Virus record (IMG/VR): IMGVR_UViG_3300009537_000215
Coordinates: 1 to 20,970 of that record
Source of the DNA: a virus
Strand: one strand, 5' to 3'
DNA: 20,970 nucleotides
Shown here: positions 15,902-20,970 of the stretch, piece after piece
Layout: each line of letters starts with the position of its first letter
Numbering within the stretch: the stretch's first letter is position 1
The notes under the pieces: generated by a model
Database searches by the model: none
Seen by the model: only the letters and a program-made list of their open reading frames with translations
Told to the model about the DNA's origin: nothing
Program-made: the position numbers and the translations under genes

Positions 15902-16203
15902 TTAAAAATCTCCTCCTGCTCGTCCCTGATTTGCTCAAGTAGTTTTATATAAGTCCCTGGGTCTAATTGAATTGCTTGTATTATTTTTAGGACTACCGAT
16001 CGGCATCCTTCCTTAAACGCTAAACCTTGAGGAGTTATGTCTGAGCCAGCTTCCATTAATCCGCAGGATGCTATTAAATCTTTTAATACCTCTTGCCCAT
16101 CATGGTCGCCAAACACCTTTTTATAAAGGACGTTAACCTCTAAAGCTTTCTTCGTAATTTTCTCGTTCTTAGACGGGTCTACTTTGGTTTGCATCTGCCT
16201 CAC
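15898..16203 (-). CDS. Small Bbp19-like phage protein
   Basis: This small, mostly helical protein of up to 101 aa overlaps the portal gene's 3' end by 35 bases and the scaffold start by four. The longest start is GTG 16203; ATG 16194 (MQTKVDPSK) would give 98 aa, and neither has an ideally spaced ribosome site. Its second half (GLAFKEGCRSVVLKIIQAIQLDPGTYIKLL) follows the pattern 'f.eGkR.v.l.il..i..d' seen in small proteins placed between portal and scaffold in BPP-1-like phages (Bbp19 type). Function is unknown; location suggests a role in head assembly. Confidence 0.65.
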   Translation of the reverse strand: MRQMQTKVDPSKNEKITKKALEVNVLYKKVFGDHDGQEVLKDLIASCGLMEAGSDITPQGLAFKEGCRSVVLKIIQAIQLDPGTYIKLLEQIRDEQEEIFK

Positions 16204-17797
16204 TCATTTTCTTTATAGTTTCTGCTTCAGATACACCCTGCTCTCTTTCGGCTGCCTGTTGCATTGCTTCTTGTCTAGCTTTTCTTATTTTGTTCACATC
16301 CGCCTCAGACCTTTGAATCTCAGGAGGAACATTAAACACTTCAAGATTTTTCCTTAATAATTTGTCCCCGTCAACTATATCTAGTACTTCTGGTTGAGCA
16401 CCTAGTATTGGGGCAGTAGCATTTAATGCTCTGTTAATATTTTCAGATAGTACCGCCTTTTGGGCCTGTGCTATTGGGGATAAGTATTCTATTTTTAGTT
16501 TACCGCCATTTTTCTTCATGGCCTCTAATAATTTCGCTGGTAATGGTTTAAATTTCTTTTTACGAAAACAGATATCGAATGTTCTATCTATCACAGGCTT
16601 TAATAACTCTCTATCAAACCTAGATAATGTGGGGCTTAAAAATCTAAAAGCCTCATCTCTTTTCTGGATAACCTCTGTTGCCGTAGCTCTATCCCCAACT
16701 AAAGTTTTTAACTTATCTGTGAAGAAAGCTTCTTTAATAGATTGTTTAATTAATTCAATAAACTCCACACCAATTTGAACATTTGCCCCAACGAATAAAG
16801 GCTCGGCTTTATCCTGAGTCCTCTTATAATTTACACCAAAGGGTGAAACATCTAGTGGTGCTAGGAACCCGTTATGAGGAGCTTGAAGTGGTGGGGCCAT
16901 AGCAATCTGTGCAGATTGTATAGATACCTTCTTCATTTGGTTAATCATTTTAATATCAGCTAAAACTTTCATAGCTGGAGAGCGACCATAAGTCTCTTCA
17001 TTTATTTTTGAAAATCTAGGAGTAGCGTATGGCCATGATTCAAACCCAGATTCCTTTAAAGTAATCGCATGACTTTCAAGTACATGAATCGAATAGAAAG
17101 GCATTGCCTCTGCCCCGATAGCATCCCCTCGAATCTCCGAAGCTAGTCTTTCTCCAACCTCATGAATTATTTTAAATTTCTTACCAGAACGGGCGTTAGC
17201 CATCATAGATTTTAAGTCAGGGTGTTTCTCTATGGCCTCACCGAAAACGGTCATCATATCTTCTTCATCATACTCGTACATTCTACTAACGTGGCGCACA
17301 TCACCTTTAACATTTTCTCTTAAATTTACTTGGTAAATTGGATGGGAGAAAAATCTAACGGTATCGTCATCATCCTCTTCTTCTCTTAATACGGTAGTTC
17401 CTATTGAACCTAAGTCCTGATAAGTCTCTGTAATCTCTACCTGAAAGTTGGAATCATTTAATATATCTATCATCACTAAAGTGGCATCATATAACCACTC
17501 TAAAGTTTCTTTATCAGAAGCTAAATCTCTAATACCAGATTTCAACCCAAACCATATTAAGGATGGGGAAGTTAATAAGGTATGGAAAGCCGCCGCCATA
17601 TCATCATTTGCTCTTATCGCTTCAGTATCGAATAATCTGTTGGCCCGTTTCTCGCCTGGAACCGCCTGACCATACACATTATCTTTTCTTGGAATTACAT
17701 ATTTAGCGACTTCATCCCAGTGCTCATTCCACACAGCTTTGTCACGACTATCTCGCTCCCAGCGTTTCTTTACTTTTAGGGCTTTAATATCTTCCAT
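16169..17797 (-). CDS. Portal protein (head-tail connector)
   Basis: This 542-aa protein starts at ATG 17797 after AAGGTAG, which lies in the last codons of the preceding gene. The N-terminal pattern (KKRWERDSRDKAVWNEHWDEVAKYVIPRKDN... RLFDTEAIRANDDMAAAFHTLLTSPSLIWFGL) is the hallmark of T7-type head-tail connector proteins: 'w.e...y..P.......D.ta......la..l...lt.p...WF.l'. Length equals that of T7 gp8 (536). The C-terminal 60 residues are charged, helical and Gln/Glu-rich, as in portal crown regions. It forms the dodecameric ring through which terminase pumps DNA and to which the adaptor binds. Confidence 0.93.
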   Translation of the reverse strand: MEDIKALKVKKRWERDSRDKAVWNEHWDEVAKYVIPRKDNVYGQAVPGEKRANRLFDTEAIRANDDMAAAFHTLLTSPSLIWFGLKSGIRDLASDKETLEWLYDATLVMIDILNDSNFQVEITETYQDLGSIGTTVLREEEDDDDTVRFFSHPIYQVNLRENVKGDVRHVSRMYEYDEEDMMTVFGEAIEKHPDLKSMMANARSGKKFKIIHEVGERLASEIRGDAIGAEAMPFYSIHVLESHAITLKESGFESWPYATPRFSKINEETYGRSPAMKVLADIKMINQMKKVSIQSAQIAMAPPLQAPHNGFLAPLDVSPFGVNYKRTQDKAEPLFVGANVQIGVEFIELIKQSIKEAFFTDKLKTLVGDRATATEVIQKRDEAFRFLSPTLSRFDRELLKPVIDRTFDICFRKKKFKPLPAKLLEAMKKNGGKLKIEYLSPIAQAQKAVLSENINRALNATAPILGAQPEVLDIVDGDKLLRKNLEVFNVPPEIQRSEADVNKIRKARQEAMQQAAEREQGVSEAETIKKMSEADANQSRPV

Positions 17798-17799
17798 TA

Positions 17800-18135
17800 C
17801 TACCTTGGAGTTAATACTGTTTGTGATCTCACACCAGGAGTATTTTTAAATAAGGACTCCTGTAATTTCTTTCTATTTTGTTCCTCGACTTGTTCAGCCG
17901 TAGGACTATTAACGTCTAATACTGCTCCGGCCTCTTCAGGTTTAGATAAAGCTTTAGCTGCCTCAGAACCAAATACCCCAGCAGTTTCAACAACCGCCTC
18001 CCCAGCACCGGCCAACCCACCAGTTAGGATATTAGCAAGGAGTCTATCAGTATCCCGTACATCAAAATTTTGTTCAAATGTATTGAAAACTTTTTGGAAC
18101 GATTTCTCAAAGGCCCTACCGATTTTAAATGCCAT
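17800..18135 (-). CDS. Small virion-region protein of unknown function
   Basis: This 111-aa protein starts at ATG 18135 two bases after the terminase stop, with GGGAGA as ribosome site inside terminase's last codons, and ends two bases before the portal ATG. Composition: a basic helical N-terminus (FKIGRAFEKSFQKVFNTF), a Gly/Ala-rich central segment (NILTGGLAGAGEAVVETAGVFG, about 36-57) that could be a hydrophobic helix, and a charged C-terminus (EEQNRKKLQESLFKN). I do not recognise a family. The tight fit between terminase and portal suggests a packaging or head role; a small membrane-active protein is a weaker possibility. Confidence 0.7.
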   Translation of the reverse strand: MAFKIGRAFEKSFQKVFNTFEQNFDVRDTDRLLANILTGGLAGAGEAVVETAGVFGSEAAKALSKPEEAGAVLDVNSPTAEQVEEQNRKKLQESLFKNTPGVRSQTVLTPR

Positions 18136-18137
18136 AA

Positions 18138-19523
18138 CTATCTCCCTAATATATCATAATCGCATTTGGCCTTAACTTGCAATACCCTATCCTCAATAAA
18201 TTGACTACCACCACCACGCATTGACATAGTGCGACTCATGCCAGGACTGTAATTCTCAGCAAATAATCTAAAACCATCAGCACCATGAGATGCCCAATCA
18301 TGTACTGGAGTATCCATATACGTCTGTCTTTTAGTATCATACTTCCTCTGATACCCCGATAAAGCCTTACGACCGAAAAATGTTTTCTCTTTATCAAAAA
18401 AACATTTAGGTAATACTTGCCTAACCGCATGAATCCCCTCAGCAGGATTTTGATTCCGAGGACAAGTCACAACATCCTTATACCCATGATCGATAAAATA
18501 ATCCATTCTAGTCTTCCCACCAAAAGTCAACTCCCTAACGGAAGCATCATGTGGTAGGAATATTGTACCATATTTATAATCTAGTTCCTCTTCCTTCTTA
18601 TCCATAACCTCGAAGTAATGGTCTAATCCTTTCCCATGTTCCTCATAATAATCAATAACCGCGATAGAAAGTCCTTGCTCTTGGATAAACCAGATAGTCA
18701 TAGAATCAGACATACCTAAATCCCAGAAGGTCATAACTGGAACTGATGGGTCAACTGGCACTCTAGAAATATGCCCCCTGGCCATAAGCTCATCCATCTG
18801 AGATTGATAGTACTTACCAGAAGGAGCCGCGTTCCAATCACATTCATATTCCTGTGCATAGGCTTCGGCACTCATTGTTTTTTTAAGCATGGCAAGTTCT
18901 TTCTCTGGTATAATCCCAGACTCTGAAGCTTTAACCAATAGGTGCATCCAATCAGCATCCTCAACTGCCATATCATAAAGAGACTTAAAGGCGTTCTCTC
19001 CTCTAGGAGTCCCAATAATAATTTCCCATCCTTCCCTATCGGATAGCATTGGAAGGAATACCTTATCCCTAACATCGGGGTGCATATCTGCGTATTCATC
19101 TAAAATGTACCCATCTAAGTACATACCTCGGAAGGCATCGAAGTTTTCAGCCCCGAATAGATATATAGTTGCAACACCGAATTCTTCACTTAATGGAATA
19201 GTGGCCCTAAGTTTTGTCTCGTTAAACTTAACACCTGGTACGTTCCTTAAATAATCTTTAAGGTATTGCCAAGCGATCTTTTCCACCTGACCAGATGTAG
19301 TAGCAACATAAGCGAACTGAGGATTACGTAAAGGTTTACCATCCTTATATTTATTAAAAGAAACTGCCTTATGAATTAAGGTATTAATACCGAAGACAGA
19401 TTTACCGCCCCTACGGTGGAACACCAATATGTTATGTCGTTTAAGTTTAAGGAAAGCGGCCTTCTGCCAATTTCTTGGAATAAAGCCGGTACTAACCCTA
19501 GTCGATTGCTTTTGTTGTTTCAG
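18138..19523 (-). CDS. terL: Terminase large subunit (CTG or other non-ATG start)
   Basis: DNA-packaging motor. ATPase: Walker A HRRGGKS (about 36-42 from a CTG start) and Walker B YILDE (about 139-143). RNase-H-like nuclease: FWDLGMSDS (D about 268), LPHD (D about 326) and HDWASHGADGF (D about 409/416). No ATG exists upstream of Walker A. The frame is open to a TAA at 19547-19545 and encodes a conserved-looking TGFIPRNWQ...KLKRHNILVFHRR. A start at TTG 19427 would leave only three residues before Walker A and lose this segment, so CTG 19523 is preferred; its CTGA overlaps the 74-aa gene's stop exactly as ATGA overlaps do. That gives 461 aa, normal length. A -1 frameshift from the 74-aa gene is the alternative. 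Portal and head genes follow. Confidence 0.88.
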   Translation of the reverse strand: MKQQKQSTRVSTGFIPRNWQKAAFLKLKRHNILVFHRRGGKSVFGINTLIHKAVSFNKYKDGKPLRNPQFAYVATTSGQVEKIAWQYLKDYLRNVPGVKFNETKLRATIPLSEEFGVATIYLFGAENFDAFRGMYLDGYILDEYADMHPDVRDKVFLPMLSDREGWEIIIGTPRGENAFKSLYDMAVEDADWMHLLVKASESGIIPEKELAMLKKTMSAEAYAQEYECDWNAAPSGKYYQSQMDELMARGHISRVPVDPSVPVMTFWDLGMSDSMTIWFIQEQGLSIAVIDYYEEHGKGLDHYFEVMDKKEEELDYKYGTIFLPHDASVRELTFGGKTRMDYFIDHGYKDVVTCPRNQNPAEGIHAVRQVLPKCFFDKEKTFFGRKALSGYQRKYDTKRQTYMDTPVHDWASHGADGFRLFAENYSPGMSRTMSMRGGGSQFIEDRVLQVKAKCDYDILGR

Positions 19524-19744
19524 AGAATTTCTTCTTTGCTCTTTTTAGTTGCTTTCTTTCTATTTCGGCCAACTGGCTTAACTGGGTCAGAACCTTTCTC
19601 TTCTGGTTTCTTTCCGAGTTCTGCTGCTTGTGCTTTGATTGATTCTTCGAGTTCTTCTTTTGTTGGTTTTTTGATTTCAACAACTTCTCCCTCTATTAAT
19701 AAACTTCTAACCCCATTAACTAAAATGTACTTCTTCTTTGACAT
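19520..19744 (-). CDS. Small protein upstream of terminase, unknown
   Basis: A 74-aa protein starts at ATG 19744 behind a near-perfect Shine-Dalgarno (AAAGGAGG, 19757-19750) and is the first gene of the minus-strand block. The N-terminus (KKKYILVNGVRSLLIEGEVVEIKKPTKEELEESI) looks like a small beta fold followed by a helix; the C-terminus is very basic (GRNRKKATKKSKEE). Its stop TGA overlaps the proposed CTG start of terminase. I do not recognise it. By position it could be a small terminase-type DNA-binding protein, since the acceptable length and basic tail fit, but T7-type small terminase motifs are not visible. A rival frame across 19498-19683 (61 aa, very Lys/Gln-rich) has no ribosome site and is judged a shadow. 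Confidence 0.72.
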   Translation of the reverse strand: MSKKKYILVNGVRSLLIEGEVVEIKKPTKEELEESIKAQAAELGKKPEEKGSDPVKPVGRNRKKATKKSKEEIL

Positions 19745-19850
19745 TATATCCTCCTTTAATAAAACTCCTAATAATATTTATATTATAATTTATTATTAAA
19801 CACAACTCCTTGGAACTAAAGCAATAATCAAAATAGTTTTTGGAAGGTTA

Positions 19851-19878
19851 TTGACAGAAAGAAAAATTATAGGATAAT
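19851..19878 (+). promoter_or_regulatory. Sigma-70-like promoter, rightward
   Basis: A perfect TTGACA (19851-19856) is followed after 16 bp by GATAAT (19873-19878, five of six matches). The start would be near 19885, inside the inverted-repeat element, giving an RNA through the GC-rich island toward the helix-turn-helix gene or a short RNA ending at the T7 tract (19939-19945). Confidence 0.5.
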
Positions 19879-19894
19879 CAACCTAAGGCAAGAA
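19866..19894 (-). promoter_or_regulatory. Possible leftward promoter for the structural operon
   Basis: On the minus strand TATAAT (19871-19866) overlaps the rightward promoter. The -35 at 17 bp (TTCTTG, 19894-19889) is poor, but an A/T tract lies upstream. Start would be near 19860, leaving a leader of about 115 bases before ATG 19744. A second TATAAT is at 19787-19782, with an even weaker -35. The true promoter of the operon is uncertain. Confidence 0.3.
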
Positions 19895-19968
19895 AAAAGA
19901 AAAAAAAGCAGCGGTGGCAAGCCTGCGCAGACCCGACCTTTTTTTAAATTGTGGAGCTAAGGTTGATT
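19876..19968. repeat. Inverted repeat enclosing a GC-rich island
   Basis: AATCAACCT (19876-19884) and AGGTTGATT (19960-19968) form a perfect 9-bp inverted repeat. Inside, A8 (19900-19907) and T7 (19939-19945) face each other around a 31-bp GC-rich core (19908-19938) containing the palindrome CTGCGCAG (19923-19930). The core contrasts sharply with AT-rich surroundings. Together the arms could form a cruciform or an RNA hairpin with poly-U on either strand. Possible roles are a bidirectional terminator, a protein-binding site, or a packaging/replication site next to terminase. Confidence 0.5.
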
Positions 19969-19981
19969 CACTGCACAATAA

Positions 19982-20013
19982 AATAAACTATTGCGTTAAC
20001 AATTATATTTATT
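19982..20013. promoter_or_regulatory. Dyad centred on GTTAAC upstream of the HTH gene
   Basis: AATAAA (19982-19987) and ATTG (19990-19993) are mirrored by CAAT (20000-20003) and TTTATT (20008-20013), with GTTAAC (19995-20000) at the centre region. It ends five bases before the -35 box of the regulator gene. The same hexamer makes up the downstream array, so it may be an operator for self-regulation. Confidence 0.35.
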
Positions 20014-20018
20014 TAATA

Positions 20019-20046
20019 TTGACATTTTATTAGAATTTATTAAAAT
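20019..20046 (+). promoter_or_regulatory. Sigma-70-like promoter of the HTH gene
   Basis: A perfect TTGACA (20019-20024) and TAAAAT (20041-20046, five of six) are separated by 16 bp. The start near 20053 gives a leader of about 36 bases carrying a small CCTTT/AAAGG hairpin (20054-20066) and an AGGGG ribosome site (20081-20085) before ATG 20089. Confidence 0.6.
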
Positions 20047-20088
20047 TGAAACACCTTTAACAAAGGCTTTTTCAAAAGTGAGGGGAAA

Positions 20089-20565
20089 ATGGCTAAATTC
20101 AACGAGTTTATGTGGAAAACAATTGAGCGTAAAAAACAATTTAAAGAATTTACAGATTACTACAGTAGGGTAAAACCAGACGAATCAGGGATAGATTTAG
20201 AGTATAGGATTGGTAAAAGAGTATTAGATTATATAAAATCCAACTCACTATCTGTAACTACATTTGCTTCTAAACTAGAAGTTAATCCTAGAACTGTATT
20301 CAATTGGATTACAGGTAAATCTATACCTTGCTCTAAAACTTATATAACCTTATTTGAGTTAGACAATAAGCAGTTTCCTTTATTCTTAAAGTATCATTTC
20401 AAACCTGTGAAGGTTTATATATGTAAAAACTGTTGTGGCCCTATCGCCTCTAAACTGAATACAGAAGCATGGAAGATAATAGATAATTACTGTGCTCCTT
20501 ATACAATACGAAATACCAAGGGCATAACTATAGAATGTTGGAACTGTAAAATTCCTAACCAATAA
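20089..20565 (+). CDS. Helix-turn-helix regulator with C-terminal zinc-ribbon-like domain
   Basis: This 158-aa protein, the only plus-strand gene here, starts at ATG 20089 after GTGAGGGG. Residues about 42-92 form an XRE/Cro-type helix-turn-helix: helices VLDYIKSN, TTFASKLE, the recognition helix region NPRTVFNWITGKSIP, and a closing helix TYITLFEL. The N-terminal 40 residues are charged and helical. The C-terminus has CKNC (112/115), C116, C135 and CWNC (150/153), arranged like a zinc ribbon; zinc binding or pairing is inferred. It is transcribed away from the virion operon and is bracketed by GTTAAC sites and an eight-copy GTTAAC array. Likely a transcriptional regulator (repressor or late switch) or an origin-binding protein. 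A repressor of lysogeny is possible, but no integrase is in view. Confidence 0.75.
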   Translation: MAKFNEFMWKTIERKKQFKEFTDYYSRVKPDESGIDLEYRIGKRVLDYIKSNSLSVTTFASKLEVNPRTVFNWITGKSIPCSKTYITLFELDNKQFPLFLKYHFKPVKVYICKNCCGPIASKLNTEAWKIIDNYCAPYTIRNTKGITIECWNCKIPNQ

Positions 20566-20574
20566 GAGTTAACA

Positions 20575-20635
20575 AAACCCTTCCGAACCAATAGAGTAAA
20601 ATAGTCAACTATTATTCCAAACCCTTCCGAACCAA
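20575..20635. repeat. 17-bp direct repeat pair
   Basis: AAACCCTTCCGAACCAA occurs perfectly at 20575-20591 and 20619-20635, 44 bp apart, just after the regulator gene's stop. It is separate from the hairpins and array that follow. It could be a binding site or relic of recombination. Confidence 0.8.
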
Positions 20636-20641
20636 GCAGGG

Positions 20642-20659
20642 GAGGGCTCCACAGCCCTC
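20642..20659 (+). terminator. GC-rich hairpin 1 after the HTH gene
   Basis: GAGGGCT (20642-20648) pairs with AGCCCTC (20653-20659), a perfect 7-bp stem and 4-base loop. No T tract follows on either strand, so it is a candidate weak terminator or RNA 3' end only. Confidence 0.45.
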
Positions 20660-20668
20660 ACAACTAAT

Positions 20669-20685
20669 TGGGGGTCCTACCCCCA
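20669..20685 (+). terminator. GC-rich hairpin 2 after the HTH gene
   Basis: TGGGGGT (20669-20675) pairs with ACCCCCA (20679-20685), loop of three. In the transcript it is followed by TCTAATATAAT. Its 3' arm plus tail (CTACCCCCATCTAAT) is nearly identical to that of the hairpin after the capsid gene. No T run follows. Confidence 0.45.
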
Positions 20686-20688
20686 TCT

Positions 20689-20757
20689 AATATAATACTT
20701 TCAACACCTTACCTACAATTTAACCCTTAACACATTACAATATAATACGTAGCGTAT
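20689..20757 (+). promoter_or_regulatory. Candidate promoter region with repeated TATAAT decamer
   Basis: AATATAATAC occurs at 20689-20698 and 20739-20748, each containing a perfect TATAAT -10. No good -35 is found at 16-18 bp for either. Next to the second copy, ATACG (20745-20749) and CGTAT (20753-20757) form an inverted repeat with a 3-base gap. This may drive genes right of the window under control of the array just downstream. Confidence 0.35.
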
Positions 20758-20785
20758 CGGAATCTCCGCAGTATAAAATCAATTT

Positions 20786-20875
20786 GTTAACACCTGAGCT
20801 AACAAGTCTGTTAACAGGTTAGTTAACAAGGCTGTTAACAGATTAGTTAACAAGGCTGTTAACAGGTGAGTTAAC
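20786..20875. repeat. Iteron-like array: eight GTTAAC sites every 12 bp
   Basis: GTTAAC begins at 20786, 20810, 20822, 20834, 20846, 20858 and 20870, with GCTAAC at 20798: eight sites exactly 12 bp apart. Two unit types alternate: one with the palindrome TGTTAACA (starting 20785, 20809, 20833, 20857; 24-bp period) and one with AGTTAACAAGGCT-like sequence. The two central 24-bp blocks (20810-20833, 20834-20857) differ at a single base. Regular spacing and a palindromic core indicate multiple binding sites for a dimeric DNA-binding protein, as in origin iterons or cooperative operators. Confidence 0.9.
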
Positions 20876-20940
20876 GCTCTATCAATATGTTAGCTGTGAT
20901 TTCCTATGGAATAAATGCACGTTAGGGTGAAAAGTGGGCT

Positions 20941-20970
20941 AATCTCTCATCAATCTCTCATCAATCTCTC
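20941..20970. repeat. 11-bp tandem repeat running off the window
   Basis: AATCTCTCATC occurs at 20941-20951 and 20952-20962, with eight more bases of a third copy to the window end. The true length of the array cannot be seen. It lies 65 bp after the GTTAAC array. The remaining stretch between (20876-20940) shows nothing I can name. Confidence 0.75.

Noticed and set aside
5970-16140. Isolated GTTAAC hexamers inside structural genes
   Set aside because: Single copies are expected by chance in AT-rich DNA and are not phased; only the right-end cluster was treated as meaningful.
19498-19683. 61-aa Lys/Gln-rich reading frame on the minus strand
   Set aside because: No ribosome site, low-complexity composition, and it overlaps the 74-aa frame, which has a strong Shine-Dalgarno.
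19908-19938. tRNA or tRNA fragment as attachment site
   Set aside because: The GC-rich core is only 31 bp, with no cloverleaf arms or T-loop sequence.
20786-20875. CRISPR array
   Set aside because: Units are 12 bp with no spacers of varied sequence and no cas genes; it is a tandem binding-site array.
1-20970. Insertion sequences or transposases
   Set aside because: No transposase-like protein and no terminal inverted repeats with target duplications were seen.

Overview
The window looks like part of a short-tailed (podovirus-like) double-stranded DNA phage genome, free or integrated. The DNA is AT-rich. A tightly packed minus-strand block covers about 1-19744 and encodes essentially the whole virion in the usual order: packaging, portal, scaffold, capsid, tail tube, internal ejection proteins, tail fibres. 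The head genes (small protein after portal, scaffold, capsid, small head protein) are arranged like those of the BPP-1 group, while the adaptor, nozzle and internal virion proteins are T7-like in type and order. No DNA polymerase, RNA polymerase, integrase, lysin or holin is visible, so replication, lysis and any lysogeny genes must lie outside. The host cannot be read from the sequence; a Sec signal peptide on one fibre-like protein suggests only a Gram-negative-type host or an exported protein.

Layout (minus strand, in direction of transcription): a 74-aa unknown protein; terminase large subunit (no ATG start; its best start is a CTG overlapping the previous stop); a 111-aa unknown; portal; a small Bbp19-like protein; scaffold; then a rho-independent terminator followed at once by a promoter and a structured leader that reset transcription for the major capsid gene; capsid; a small cement-like protein; T7 gp11-like adaptor; gp12-like nozzle; gp14-like, gp15-like and two very large gp16-position internal proteins, one with an ADP-ribosyltransferase-like segment; a collagen-type fibre protein; and a secreted-looking repetitive fibre-like protein running off the left edge. 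Genes are separated by a few bases or overlap (TAATG, TGATG, ATGA, CTGA), indicating translational coupling.

The right end is different. A 344-bp gene-free divergent region (19745-20088) holds opposed sigma-70-like promoters, a 9-bp inverted repeat around a GC-rich core bounded by A8 and T7 tracts, and a GTTAAC-centred dyad in front of a plus-strand gene. That gene encodes a 158-aa helix-turn-helix protein with a C-terminal CxxC...CxxC zinc-ribbon-like end. After it comes about 400 bp of non-coding DNA: a 17-bp direct repeat pair, two tandem GC-rich hairpins, two copies of a TATAAT-containing decamer, an array of eight GTTAAC-type sites spaced exactly 12 bp apart, and an 11-bp tandem repeat running off the window. 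This looks like a control region or replication origin serving genes further right. The helix-turn-helix protein is the obvious candidate to bind the array, but that is inference.
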